DNA from: Immersiella caudata
Taxonomy: Eukaryota; Ascomycota; Sordariomycetes; Sordariales; Lasiosphaeriaceae
DNA: 64,000 bases
Assembly (NCBI GenBank): GCA_030512335.1
Contig: JAULSU010000007.1
Location: 2,976,001-3,040,000, forward strand
Direction of reading: 5' to 3'
Shown: positions 10,627 through 22,537 of the stretch, in pieces
Layout: each line of letters starts with the position of its first letter
Position numbering within the stretch: position 1 is the first letter of the stretch
The notes under the pieces: generated by a model
The model's database searches: none
What the model saw: only the letters and a program-made list of their open reading frames with translations
Told to the model about the DNA's origin: nothing
Position numbers and translations under genes: made by a program

Positions 10627-13600
10627 TTTACGAGCCTAGCTAGAGAAGAAGGGTTCGATCCGCCCCGCTGGGCAGCATCTACGGTTTTCGCCCTGGCCGT
10701 TTCCCAAGGAACTTTCTCTTGTGTTGTAACTAAAGCATCTCACCAAAGGGGGGGGGGTTTGGTCATGCAAAACACATTTCAGTCTATGCCTTACCCGACA
10801 AGTCGATCGTAAGCGTGGGATCACGGCAGCTTACGCGGGGCGGGGGAAGAAAAGGCCTTTGCCCAAGCAACCAATGAAACCAGTTATGCTGTCAACATCC
10901 CGCGACGCTTTCTGATAACGGGAGGCAACCATCACTGGTCGAGTAGGAGGAAGGTGAGCACTAACTAGGTACGGTGCCTGATGTCACTGATGATTACCGT
11001 CAACCTGAAGCCGGGCGGCAGCATCCCACCTGGGCTTTGACGTGGCTGGATTAGGTTGGGCCGGGTCACACCCGCGACGTCTCTCGGGCAGCGATGGATG
11101 GGTGACTCGATGAGGCATCGCTGTCTCTGAGCGGGGCCATCGCAGGGACGCACCTGACGGCAAGCAGGTCCCGACCATGCTTTTATTACCGAGGGCAGCA
11201 AAGGTGGCACAGAGTCGTCTACACCGCACAAGCTCCGGCGAGCTGCGTGCTCATGTCGTGGGCGACGTGACACGAAGCCAGGGGAAAAGCCATGAAGCGA
11301 AAAAAAAAAGAAATAAAAAACAAAGAAAAAGCTGTGGGACCAACGCCATGACGCGGACCGTTGGCGCATGTCGGTGCTGGTGCAGCAGCAGTGCGACGGG
11401 GACCAACTGCGACAGACTTACGGCCGACCACATACAGCTGCAGAGTCCCAATTTCCCTTCCCGAGCCGTCGGCAGCGAGCTGTCTTGTGTGTCGCTATCA
11501 ACTCTGCCAAGAGACGACCTCGGTTCAGGCGCTTGCGCGCGTAAAGGAACACGGAGCGCGGTGAGAACTCCGAAAACACCATCTGTGTCGTCGTATCATA
11601 TTTAGGATTTTACAAGCTCAGGTTGGCGTTGCTGACCGGTCCGGCTAATGAAGACTAGTTGAGATTATGGCACTCCGTCAATGGCAACCAAGCCGGATTG
11701 CGGTCCCATTGAGGTCCAAGGAACCAAACGATATGATTTCAAAATCAATCTGCGTGTCATTATGATGGCAGTTGATAACCGTCCAAAACAAGGATCAAGA
11801 CGATGGAACACGCCCTCGCTGGCATCGCGGCATCTGGGACCGCTGGAACAACCCGGACCTTTCCAGATAGCCGAACGAGCCATCGTCAGCACTAACCCAA
11901 CACCAGTGTAAGCCGCATGAATCGTCGACCACGCAACATGTGCCATTCTCCATTCGAAAGCAACAGCGCCGAATCTGCGGAACGGACGAGTCGCCCATGG
12001 CTGAGTTGGGCAATTCCAATTCATTCCATTTTGCACTTGAAGTGTGGCCAAACTCATCACCAAGTCGTTCAAAAACGCGAGAGGTGTGTGTCGTCGTCTT
12101 CGCTCGCCAATCCCAAAAGAGGCTAATTGCCCCCATCTGACGTCGACAACACCACTCGCTCTCACTCATCAACCTCAATAAACTCGTATCCTACTAGGCA
12201 GATACGTCACGCTCTACGGTGGCGCGCTGCGCAATAAACCCTATTCCGACTGAATGTGAGAATTGAGCGCAGTCATCCTCACCTTTCTTCCCCAGGCATC
12301 CCATCAGTTTCCGACGCCATGGACGTCGGGCCTGACCACCGTGTGCGCGTAGCCAACCACATCATGCGTGCTGAGACGCATCTGCACTCATTCAGATCGC
12401 GCCTTGGCAGCACTCGCACCACAGACAGTGTGATGTGAACACGAAATGGCACCATGGATCAATCATCCGAGTGAGTCGCACAAAAAAAAAACCTCGCAAG
12501 CTACGATCCAACTGCATGTCTGGCGTCAGGTTGGGGCTGATCCTTTGCCACCGTCTGATTGGCTTCCCCACTGCGATCGCGAGCCGAACAAGAGACCTAC
12601 GTCAAATCGCGCGCTGTTCTGGTCTTCTGCCTGGCATGATGCTCACGGGCACTGGCACTGGCACTGGCACTGGCACTGGCAGTGGCAGCTTCGCAACGCA
12701 AAGCGCCAGCAGCGTCCGCACGCAACATTGGAGTTTGCCCTGTGTGACACTAGTGTCGACGGCTTCCTTCCCCCCGCTTCTTCACCCTCTTCTCTCCACG
12801 ATTGAACTCGATGCGAGGATCCTCCCCTCTCCCCAAATGCGAGGATCAACGAATGCGCTGGCTCCTCCCAACCCAAAGGCCCGATCAATAAACGAGGGAG
12901 AGATGGCTTCAATATGGGCAATCTGACACTTTCTCACCTTGCCGACCTGCTCGCCCGTGATCGTGACACGCCGGCTTGTGGGGCGCATCGGCAGGACGCA
13001 CTGTAGGATAAAACGAGCCAAGACATTTGAGCCGGCGGCGCTACACAACGAGGTCACGGAAGGCTCAATTCCTGGCGCCACGTGCGGGTTTTAGTCCGAG
13101 CCCTCCGATGCGACGAGACAATAACAGCGGCGACGTAAAAAACCATGGTTGAAATATATTTCAGCGTCGCCACACACCCAGAAGAAGTGAAGCTCATCAG
13201 ACATGTGGCGCGATCAGCAGGCATGAGACGACAGGAACCCAATTTCTATGCGGAGATGAAGGAGCATCATGCCCTTCACTTCCCCATCGAGTCGCGATTC
13301 GCGAACCGTTGAGGGGATTGACGTCCAGGATGGGGCGCGCTCCCGATTGGACGGGTGGCCTTGATTGCATATTCAAACGGTTTCGATTGCCTGTCCTCTT
13401 TCTGTGGGTGGCCGTTCGGGCCCGAGGTGAAGGAGGGGCTCGCGAGCCCGCACCTGGTTCTGGGGTGTGAGTGATGGGCGCTGGGTAGCAAACCTGGGGC
13501 CAAGGAACCGAGTAACCGTCGCTGAGCGTTGAGCTGCGGTAGGGTTGCGCGGCCTGGCGTCAATTCTTCACCTGCAGGGAGGGTCAAAGGTCCTGACTGG

Positions 13601-15465
13601 CTGGCCGCCCCTCCTTACGAATGCCCAGGCCCTTTTCGCCCCCATCGTGGGGCACGTTGGCCCCAATGTAGCAAAGAAGTGTGCATCCTCTTTTACGCGC
13701 GGGTGCGCTTGCTTGCAAAATCCTGGGGCGGGGGGGCTGAAGCGGCGAGTTTGTCACGTTTGTCTGCGAGTGTAGGGCGAGGAGCGAGGCCAAGCTGTCA
13801 AACCGTCATGCCATGTCGCGAATGGGTGTTGAGCCAATGTGTAAGGGGAGCCTTTGTTTGTTTCGTTGGGGCCCTGCTGGGCCTCGCGCAGGGCTCGCAA
13901 CCAGGTTCCTAGCAAACCTGGAAGGAGCGCTAGCCGTCAAGCAAAGCTGGCCAGAAAGGCATGGACAAGAGGCACGCAGCAGGGCAATCAAGGTAGAACA
14001 CTGGTACGACTTGCCTGCTGCCAGTGTCCAGCGGATGGCCGCATCTTGCCGCCTTGCTTGTGTCTACCCCTCAGTCCTCGCCCATGTGCTTGCGAGCACC
14101 GCAGCATTCGAAACATGGGGGAGTGAGGGGTAGGGGTTGCGACCCTGGCTGATCTGGTGTGTGACCCCCAGCGTCTCTGGTGCAGCAAAGAAAGCAGGCG
14201 GCTTTTTTCCCACCTGCTCCCACAATCGGTCAGAGCCCTCTCGTGGGAGCGCTCTCGGCCGAACGCCGACGCTTTTGGCCCTTGTTGCCCTTTTCGCCCT
14301 CATCGCCCCTCTGCCGTGCTTTGGACGTGCAGGGGACCGTTGCTGTCCTGTTTGCATCACTGGTCGGCTGAGGTCGATGACGCGGATTGCCGCGCAAAGA
14401 GCCAAAGACTGGTCTCACGCTGGAACGCCCAGGTCTTTGCCCATGTCTTGGGGCGGATGTCGGCGGGCCAGGACACCGATGCGAGTGCCCGTCCGCTCCC
14501 GAATCGCCTTTGCAAGCCGCCCGAGGTGCCCGTCCGTCTGGCACGTTGCCCACTGCTGTTGCCGGGGGCCCACGCGGAATCCCTTGCTGTTTGGTCAGGT
14601 GCTCAGCCTGAAAGCGTCAACGCGTCCCTGCCAGTCACGAAACGGTGGGAAGAAGTGCGAGACGCTTAGCTGTGACGACAGAGGCTCCTGGGTCCTTTGG
14701 CAACCAGCTGACGGGTTTGCAGTCGTGGCCATTGGATTGGATGGCAGAAGCAGGAAACCAGACATGCAGTCAGATAGAATTTGGCATAACGCAAGCTTGG
14801 GAGGCATCTCATGTGGACAGTGTGTCGACCAGTCAGGAAGGCGGGGCCGTAAGTGGGCAAGCGCACGCTCGACCGTGCCAACCCCTCGTGAGCAATTGGG
14901 TGGCCGAGGAAACCGTCGCAGCGAGAACCGAGATCCCCATCATTCCCTACCGTGGCTACCCAGGTCTCGATGCAACTAGCCACCAACTCAGCGTTCCACC
15001 GACGACCTGGCCAGCTCAGATCTCATCAAACCGCGATTTAGCCTCCGAGTCAGGTAGGTAACAGCAGCCAGCCAAAGCCAACAGAAGCGCGGAGCTAGGC
15101 GGGAGGACGCCAGAAACGGAAGGAAAAGGAAACAACATGTGGAAGCTGAATGGCGCAGGTAGCGTCGATTGCAGGCGCGCCGGCAACGGACGGAGCGCCT
15201 GCTGGCGTCCAGTCATTGACACTGCACGGCGTAGCCAACGTGCTCAGCTGGCAGCATTTCTGGCGGAGGTTCGGGAGCTCTTCCAATCGCGGATCCCGAC
15301 CCCACCCACGGCCGCAGAGGCAAAAAAGACGCCGCTTTCGACAAACCAGGGAGTCAGGGAGCATGTTGTGGTGGCGCCGCCCCCTGAAAGCCGGCTGCCC
15401 CGCTTGGCGCCCTCCAACCCTTGTCTGCCCGCTTGCGAGGGGGGAGGGGGGCGGCTTCCTATCCC
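10627..15465. other. 5-kb region without a supportable gene
   Basis: Many GC-rich open frames on both strands (the longest, 280 codons at 14137-14979 +) are rich in Arg, Pro, Cys and Ser and overlap open frames in other phases, which is typical of chance frames. No domain, signal or consistent intron was found. It contains a hexanucleotide repeat at 12648-12683. The right end is the leader of the epimerase gene. Confidence 0.4.
12648..12683 (+). repeat. GGCACT hexanucleotide microsatellite
   Basis: Five perfect GGCACT units in tandem and one GGCAGT variant, 36 nt in all. It lies outside any supported gene, so it is probably slippage-prone noncoding DNA. Confidence 0.9.
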
Positions 15466-15472
15466 ATATATC
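15466..15472 (+). promoter_or_regulatory. TATA-like element of epimerase gene
   Basis: ATATATC about 235 nt before the ATG at 15703, followed by CT- and CA-rich leader sequence. Confidence 0.4.
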
Positions 15473-15702
15473 TCTCGACACCACCCAGATGGGGTGAGAG
15501 CTCGGGACCAGACCATTACCAGCATCTGCAACATACCACACACTCTTCTCGAGACTCGATCCAAACAAAAGTCGATCCAGCACGAGAGTTTTACAAAGCA
15601 CCAAGCACAGCAGCCGATACATCGACATTAAGTACGACACAAACCATCAACGGCAACACCTCCGACTCTATCGCCGCAACACACACTCTCTCCACCGTCA
15701 GG

Positions 15703-16818
15703 ATGAGGTTCTCCCGAGATCTCGTCCTGATCACCGGTGCCACGGGCCACGTTGGGTCCTGCACACTCCTCCACCTTCTCGAGTCGGGGTACCACGTCCG
15801 GGCAGCAGTTCGATCAGAGGCAAAGATTGCCGCCGTCCTCTCTCGGCCGCAAATACGGGCGCTCAACCCCGGGTCGCGCCTCACCTTCACCATCGTCCCC
15901 GATATCAGCGTACCAGGAGCGTACGACCATGCTGTCGACGGCGTAACACACATCATCCACATTGCATCACCACTAGCAACGGGCGACAGCGTGCCCGCAG
16001 ACCGACACGACGAGTTTTTTATTCGACCTGCCGTCCAGGGCACCCTCAACCTGCTCGAGGCGGCCAACATGGTCGGCACGGTACGACGGGTCGTCATCAC
16101 CAGCTCCATCGTAGCCCTTGTCCCGTACAACGAGATGGAGGGCATCACAAAGCGCAGCTCCCTGAAACCTGTCAGCCCCAACGACCGCATCCCCTTTGTG
16201 CCCGGGCCGTACAAAGACACCTTTGCCGCCTACGCCGCATCAAAGGTTGCTTCCCTCCACCACGCTGAGGCTTGGATGGCACGAGAGCGACCCGCATTCG
16301 ACGCCGTATACTTGCATCCAGGCTTCGTCCTGGGGCGCAACGACACGGCACTTACGCCTGGCCAGGCCATGCAAGGTACTAACTCGGTCGTGCTTGCCCT
16401 CCTCCTCGGCAAGCGATTCGGCCCTTATGCGGGCACCACCGTCTACGCAGAGGACGTCGCCCGCGCGCACATCATGTCGCTTGACCCATCAGTATTCGGC
16501 AACCAGAGCTACATCCTCAGCCAGACATCGCGGTGGAATGACGCCCGCGAGATCGCCCGGAGGTGTTTCCCCGAGGCCATCAAGAGCAAGATGCTCGTCA
16601 TGGGCGGCAGCGTCAAGACAACCAACTTGCCAGTCGACACGAGCCTGACGGAGGAGACGTTCGGCTTCAAGTTTACGAGTTATGAGGAGCAGGTCAAGAG
16701 CACAATCAGCCAGTTCCTCGAGTTGAGGTTACGAAAAGGGCCTGTGTTCAACATGAGCGGGGACGTCAGCGTCAAAAAACGCGACGTCTTTGTCAACGTG
16801 CGAGCGATTACATGCTAG
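15703..16818 (+). CDS. NAD(P)-dependent epimerase/reductase, extended SDR (DFR/GRE2-like)
   Basis: Intronless, 371 residues from the ATG at 15703; the frame is open further upstream but without a better start. The N-terminal LVLITGATGHVGS is the TGxxGxxG dinucleotide-binding turn of extended SDRs. Arg35 and Arg39 in a VRAAVRSEAK segment favour NADPH. The catalytic set is Ser134/Ser135 in ITSSIVAL and Tyr177-Lys181 in YAASK. The family includes dihydroflavonol reductases, ketone/aldehyde reductases such as yeast GRE2, and sugar epimerases; the substrate cannot be told here. There is no signal peptide, so it is likely cytosolic. The gene stands alone and no secondary-metabolite cluster is visible beside it. 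Confidence 0.85.
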   Translation: MRFSRDLVLITGATGHVGSCTLLHLLESGYHVRAAVRSEAKIAAVLSRPQIRALNPGSRLTFTIVPDISVPGAYDHAVDGVTHIIHIASPLATGDSVPADRHDEFFIRPAVQGTLNLLEAANMVGTVRRVVITSSIVALVPYNEMEGITKRSSLKPVSPNDRIPFVPGPYKDTFAAYAASKVASLHHAEAWMARERPAFDAVYLHPGFVLGRNDTALTPGQAMQGTNSVVLALLLGKRFGPYAGTTVYAEDVARAHIMSLDPSVFGNQSYILSQTSRWNDAREIARRCFPEAIKSKMLVMGGSVKTTNLPVDTSLTEETFGFKFTSYEEQVKSTISQFLELRLRKGPVFNMSGDVSVKKRDVFVNVRAITC

Positions 16819-17686
16819 AGCGTCTTTTCCCCGCAAACGGGGGGCGCCGGCGCTGGGTTTTCCGTCATCAGGTGTTGTCATCTGCGATGATTCACTGTTT
16901 TCTGCTTCTTGAGGCAATTTGGACAAAACTGGGAGGAATGCATGGGGTCCAACAAATTTTCAACACACCCGTCTACTTTGGGTACTTCTTTTGCCATCGT
17001 TTAGACAAACTTTTTAAGATACCCCCACACACTTTAGGTAGACACTATCATAGCATCTTGGAAATCGAACGATTTGGCCAAGCACACACTCTGCGCTCTG
17101 CACTCATCCACTATGCTTGACTCTCGCGATATGAACTGTGATATGTGTTACATTCTAGCTGCGTGCCATAGCATCCAATGGTGATGAGCGTCGGATGTTC
17201 TGGACCGACCAGCCGTAACCTCGGAGCTATGAAGGCTGCTGGAGGCTGATGAGGTTCCCCATTCTAGATTTCGCTTCTCGTCCGCGTTCGCTGCGTGATA
17301 AATTGGCGTGTCTTTCTGCTGCATCTCGGTAGTTTTCACTCGCCTATCTTCCTAGCCAACCACCCCTGTTTCAGCGAACCCCGTTGTGTGCAAATTCGCG
17401 GGGTCACCGGCTGTTTGGATGTCGGCCGCGAGGCGTTCACTCGGTCCCGAGCGGCAAACCGGCTCCGCATCTACCAAACCCTCCTCCATCCCCCTGCTTG
17501 CAGCGCGCTTAGCGATAAGATAAGCGGCTACGCTTCTTGGCAACCTCGCAGGCGCGCCTAAACTTCGGAGAATTTTCATGCGTGATGCAAAGCTCCACTC
17601 GCATGGAGGTCCGGAGCACCGATGGGAAAGGCCGGACTTCCACATAACCCAACGTCTTTCCCCGTTTTCCCCTTCCACACTGCATC
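16819..17686. other. Intergenic, no gene seen
   Basis: 3' flank of the epimerase gene and promoter of the G-patch gene. Short frames have no domain. Confidence 0.4.
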
Positions 17687-20581
17687 ATGGCCCGCCTCGA
17701 CGAGGTGCGCTTCGACCCGGGCAAGATTTCCAAGACGAGTGCCGCAGAGTACTCGTCGTCCGACAGCGATGACGATGAGGAGGACGAGTATTTGATGCCG
17801 TCGCGCAATCCCCACGATGACGAATTTGCCGACCACAACCCGCGGAAGCGCCGCCGCACCGGACGAGATGCCAAGGAGAGCGCGGCGCTGGGGATTTTTG
17901 GCGACGAGAGCGACGATGAAGACCAGGGCCCCGGGGGCAGGTGGAAGCGAAAGAACCTGCGCACCAAAGGGGTGAGCTTCGTGTCGTCTGCTGCTGCTGT
18001 GCGCGCAAACGCGGAGTCCGATGAAGATGAAGAGGAGGATGATGACGACGAGGACAAGGATGATGGAGACACGCGACCGACGATGCGAGCGATGATGTCC
18101 GACGGGGATGACGCGGATGAGGACGATGACGACGAGGATACCAGGGGTGTTGGGCTGGGCTTTGGAGGCGGTGGCGCGGCGAGCGCCGCTGCTTCCCAGG
18201 GTCTGGGGTTGGGCTGGATGCCGCCTACGCTGAAGCACAAACCCGCGGCCAAAGACTCACACGCCGCCAGTCAACAGACGTTTGTCAAGTCGTCCGTCGC
18301 TCCGAGTAATCCGCTGGGGCCGGGGTTCATGCCGAGCTCCGCGCAGGTGCCTACGCTCCTGGTCAAGGATGACGAGCCGACCACCCCCCGCGCGCCGATG
18401 CCTAGCGCCTTCACGCAGACCAAGGGCGGCAAGACCAAGATCAACGCTGGCTCGTTCGGTGCCCGGATGATGGCCAAGATGGGCTACGTTCCGGGCAAGG
18501 GTTTGGGCAAGGAGGAGCAAGGTCGCAACCTCATCATCGAGGCCAACCTACGACCACAGAAAGCCGGTTTGGGCGCCGTCAGAGAGAAGACTGAGCAGGA
18601 GCGGCAGGAGGAGAAGCGACAGGCCCGCCTCCGTGGCGAGGTCCTGGAGGACTCCGACGATGAGAAAAAGAAGAAGGCGGCGCGCAGAAAGAAGACTCTG
18701 GCTGGGGGTGTGAGCAGCACTCCTGGCAGCGGCGCCAGCACGCCCCGTCGACAAAAGCCCAAGTACCTCACGATGGATGAAGTCAAGAAGGTTGCGCCCG
18801 GTCTCAATATCCCCGAAGCTTTCACGCCGATTTTGGACTTGACGGGTCCCGGAAAGAAGCTGTTGACAACATCGTCCGGACTGATGACGCCCACCGGGGC
18901 CAACGCTCTCCCTGAGTCTGCCGAGACAGCCGAATCGCGAAAGCTGGTTCGGCGCGCGCAAAACGACCTGATGGCTGTCCTGGAAGAATGGCAAAGCCTC
19001 CAGGAGCGCAAGGCATACCTCGAGCTGCAGCTCCAACAGGAGAAACAAGACTTGGAGGGGCTGACGGCTAGCTTGCGGGGGAACCAGTCGGTGACAACGG
19101 CATGCGAGGCGCTGATGGAACCGGTTGAGAGTGGCGAGTTGGATGAGAAGTCGAACTTGGCATGGAAGCTCGGCCGTATCATCAACGGACTGAAGGACGC
19201 CAGCAGTGCCGTCTCTGATGCCATGTTACCCCAGATCAAGGAGGAGTTGTCCGTGCTCGCAGTTGCAGCCATCCACCCGACGTTCAAGGACTTCCTCCGA
19301 TACTGGAAACCCCTGGAAGAACCCAAGCCCAGTTTTGTTGATAGCCTCGACTCGATTCGCGGCCTGCTGGGTCTCGACCAACCGACCAAGAAGGCCCACC
19401 GCAAGGCGACCGCGACCCCTTGGGAGACCCTGATGTTCAAGTTGTGGCTTCCTACCGTGGCGTCGGCCGTGCGAGGATGGAGCGTCAAGGAGCCCGACCA
19501 GATGATTGCGATATTCGAGGCATGGGACAAGCTCATGCCGAGCTTCGTTCGCACCCAGTTGCTGGAGCAGGATATTGTTCGCAAGTTGGACGAGGCCGTG
19601 CAAAAGTGGCAGCCCAAGAAGAAGAGCTCTCACAGTCTCCCCCACACCTGGATCTTCCCTTGGCTGCCCTACCTCCCTGCCAGCCAACTCGACCCCAAGA
19701 GCTCGACTGGCCTTGTCGCCGACGTGAAGCGGAAGTTCCGCCAGCTGATCGACGTGTGGGAGTTTGACCGTGGCGTCATCCCCGGCTTCAAGAAGTGGAA
19801 GGAAGTCCTTCGCCCGAGCAAGAGCCGCGACCAGTGGGCGCCGCTTGTCATGAACCACGTGCTGCCCAGCATGGCACGATACGTGAAGAACAGCTTCCGC
19901 GTTGTGCCGCAAGACCAAGAGCCGTACATGGACATGCTCGAGGGCTTGTTTAAGTGGCTTGAGGTTCTCTCACCGTCAATGATCGGCGAGGTGGTCGTGG
20001 CCGAGATCTTCCCAATGTGGCACGACGCTCTGTACCAGTGGCTTCTCCTCGACGACGCCGACTACGGCGAGATTGGCCAGTGGTTTGAGTGGTGGCAGGA
20101 ATCTGTCTTCCCCGATAAGCTCAAGGCGCTACCGTCCATTGAGGCCGAGTTCAAAAAGGGTACCGACCTGATAGACCGCGCTCTTGACCTCGGTGACCGC
20201 GCCAAGGCGGAGCTGAAGCGTCCAGAGAGAGGGCCCGCACTCCGGACTACTGCCAAGCTTCCCTCGCGTGATAAGGAGCAGAAGCACCAGCAGCCACCGG
20301 CACCCCAGCCGGCACCGGCCAAGCAGGCAGAGGAAGTCACGTTCAGACACGTCATGGAGGATTGGTGCCAGGAGAACGACCTACAGTTCATCCCAGAGCG
20401 CAAGAGGGTGCACGCCGAAGGCCCCATGTATCGGATCACGGCGCGCGGCGACGGGAAGGGCGGTGTACTTGTTTACTTCAAGGGTGACATTCTCTTCGCG
20501 GAGCGGAGGAACAACGGTCCTCTCGCAATCCGCCGTGATCAGCCAGAGATGCTAGACCTGTTGCAAGACATGGCGTCGTAA
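17687..20581 (+). CDS. G-patch/GCFC protein, TFIP11 (Ntr1/Spp382) homolog
   Basis: Intronless, 964 residues, ATG at 17687. The N-terminus has the TIP-type start (VRFDPGKISKTSAAEY) and long Asp/Glu tracts (residues about 25-150). A G-patch lies at about 254-298, with GARMMAKMGYVPGKGLG and an AGLGAVRE tail. A charged linker follows, then a long helical GCFC/TIP region (about 400-800) with many Trp residues (IFPWLPYLPA, WEFDRGVIPG). The C-terminal motif around VYFKGDILFAERRN is shared with TFIP11 proteins. Known role: TFIP11/Ntr1 binds and activates the helicase Prp43 to take apart intron-lariat spliceosomes in the nucleus. Length and order agree with the family, and the G-patch glycines are intact. 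A core housekeeping gene, so a good anchor for synteny. Confidence 0.93.
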   Translation: MARLDEVRFDPGKISKTSAAEYSSSDSDDDEEDEYLMPSRNPHDDEFADHNPRKRRRTGRDAKESAALGIFGDESDDEDQGPGGRWKRKNLRTKGVSFVSSAAAVRANAESDEDEEEDDDDEDKDDGDTRPTMRAMMSDGDDADEDDDDEDTRGVGLGFGGGGAASAAASQGLGLGWMPPTLKHKPAAKDSHAASQQTFVKSSVAPSNPLGPGFMPSSAQVPTLLVKDDEPTTPRAPMPSAFTQTKGGKTKINAGSFGARMMAKMGYVPGKGLGKEEQGRNLIIEANLRPQKAGLGAVREKTEQERQEEKRQARLRGEVLEDSDDEKKKKAARRKKTLAGGVSSTPGSGASTPRRQKPKYLTMDEVKKVAPGLNIPEAFTPILDLTGPGKKLLTTSSGLMTPTGANALPESAETAESRKLVRRAQNDLMAVLEEWQSLQERKAYLELQLQQEKQDLEGLTASLRGNQSVTTACEALMEPVESGELDEKSNLAWKLGRIINGLKDASSAVSDAMLPQIKEELSVLAVAAIHPTFKDFLRYWKPLEEPKPSFVDSLDSIRGLLGLDQPTKKAHRKATATPWETLMFKLWLPTVASAVRGWSVKEPDQMIAIFEAWDKLMPSFVRTQLLEQDIVRKLDEAVQKWQPKKKSSHSLPHTWIFPWLPYLPASQLDPKSSTGLVADVKRKFRQLIDVWEFDRGVIPGFKKWKEVLRPSKSRDQWAPLVMNHVLPSMARYVKNSFRVVPQDQEPYMDMLEGLFKWLEVLSPSMIGEVVVAEIFPMWHDALYQWLLLDDADYGEIGQWFEWWQESVFPDKLKALPSIEAEFKKGTDLIDRALDLGDRAKAELKRPERGPALRTTAKLPSRDKEQKHQQPPAPQPAPAKQAEEVTFRHVMEDWCQENDLQFIPERKRVHAEGPMYRITARGDGKGGVLVYFKGDILFAERRNNGPLAIRRDQPEMLDLLQDMAS

Positions 20582-22381
20582 CAGCAACCCCAGGCATCTT
20601 TAGGGGAGTATTTAGATATGTATGTGGACAAACAACAGCAATGTTTACTTTTAGGTTCCACCTGTGCGCCCTCGCTGACCGGAATACTCCGTTTGTTCTT
20701 CAAGTGCCAGGTACGTCTAACGCCTCTGCCACCCGCATCCAGACGCAAACTTGTCGCTAAGGTTCCCTCCTACCTTCTATTCTCGTTTCCCGTCCGTCAT
20801 CGGCGTCTGAGACCACCTAGAAACCCCGGAAGGGTACGGATCCGAGCGAGCCACGCAGGACTCGTTGGTTCGTCCGAACGCCGGGACGGCATTGGGGGCA
20901 CGCGTTTATCTGCGCCGCCGCCGAGCAGCGCCGGTCGCCTAATTTAATATCAAGCCGGGCGCAATGGGACCACTAGCGCGCCCTACCGTCAGCCTCAGCG
21001 CGTCCGGGAAGGGAAGGAGGGCGCTTCGGATTACGGCGCAGCCGGGAGCGCAACCTGCGACTGTAGAATAGCGGCGCCGGGCGAACAGGCAGGCGAGCCC
21101 TTTAGGTTTCAAGATGCTCGTAAAACCGGACTCCCGCCGTGTTGACCATCTATCCTTTTCCCGCCGCAGCAGGATGATCCATCATGACCTCATCGTCATC
21201 CTTTGCTTTTGAGCCTGCTGTGACCAAGCGGCCAGATTGGCGAGGTCATCTGTTGGGCATGCGTGCGTGCGTGCGTCGGGGAGGGATGCGGTTTCAATAT
21301 ATTTCGGTGATTTATGGGGTATATTAAAGGACGCACACTTAATATGTGAGATGGGGATTTGGGCTGTGTAAACCTGGTTGAGTGGGACCCTCTGGGCAGA
21401 CAGTTGGGGGGAAATCACCCCGCCCTTTTTGAAAAGTCCCGTGGGGAGAATTGTGTGGATAGATGCCCTTGGTCTTTCTTTCTGAGTTTGTTATCTTGAT
21501 TTTGATTTTCTTCTGTGGGAGAGGGTGTTGTATCCCACGCCCCATTGTTGAGTGTTTATCTGCCGACGCGTCCGTTCTTTGCGTTGCTGGGTTGGACTCG
21601 TGGAAACCCACCGGGGTTTTGATACTTGGATAGATTGCGAGGTGCTGTGTGACCGAGGGCTATGACCGCCTCATCAAATTGCCCGCCACCGCCGGACTGG
21701 TCGTCGTGACTCGGTTGTCGCGTCGGGGGTGTGGGGGGAACGCTCGGCGTTGCGAGGGAGGACCGGTTCGGTTGTCCCCGTGGCTTTTTGGCCTTGGCTA
21801 AGGGAGGTTCGTCTTCCAGTCTGGTTTTCTTGGGTTGGGGCTGGGTTGGGTTGAACCGGCTGGCGCAGGGCTGTTGGATTTTGACTGAGGAAGGGACGAG
21901 GCGTGTTTTCTTTTCTCCGTTGGCTGGGTTCCATTACCACAACGAGTCGCGTGAGCCGTTATCAGTTTCAGTTTCAAACAACTTTGGAGGCGCTGCAACG
22001 TCCGCACGCACGCACACCGGTCTTTTACAGCTTGTGGGAAGCCCATCCTGGCGTTGGCGCGCTGCGGCATGTCTGCATCAGGAAGTTGGAAAAGAAGGTG
22101 TCGTCTTCTTGCAGAGCACGCACGCTGCGGCGCGTTCAATGGCAGGCACATCGGATGAGCCATCGGAGGATGGCGTCTCGTGTCGTCGGTGACCCTTTGA
22201 CGCAATCATCTCGATGGATGGCTTGCGGGAGGAAGGGTGGCTGACCGACGCAGTGATGACCGGAGAGCGTAACGTTTGTTCTATCGACACAACAGCAAGA
22301 TGACCGGTCAACGACTGAACGGTGCGGTGCTGTGGGCCTTGGAGGGCCGTGATCTGACGTCCGGATCGGAACGTTGCTGGA
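20582..22381. other. Intergenic, no gene seen
   Basis: 3' flank of the G-patch gene and a long upstream region of the subtilisin gene. Frames on both strands are G- or T-biased and show no domain. Simple GTGC repeats occur near 21260. Confidence 0.4.
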
Positions 22382-22388
22382 TATAAAG
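22382..22388 (+). promoter_or_regulatory. TATA box of subtilisin gene
   Basis: TATAAAG 156 nt upstream of the ATG at 22538. Confidence 0.6.
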
Positions 22389-22537
22389 TTGTCGAATCTC
22401 GATGTCCTCTGATGGTTTGTCTCGACGTCCCGCAGATGTTTTCTTTTGACTTCTTGATATCTCTCATCTGTCTCAGCTAGAATCCCGCCGCTCCCACACT
22501 GTCTTGAACTCCGGAGCCCCCCCTCGGACCCAGAACC

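Noticed and set aside
14137..14979. 280-codon + frame in the gene-poor region
   Set aside because: Overlaps open frames in other phases, Cys/Arg/Pro-rich, no domain or splice support.
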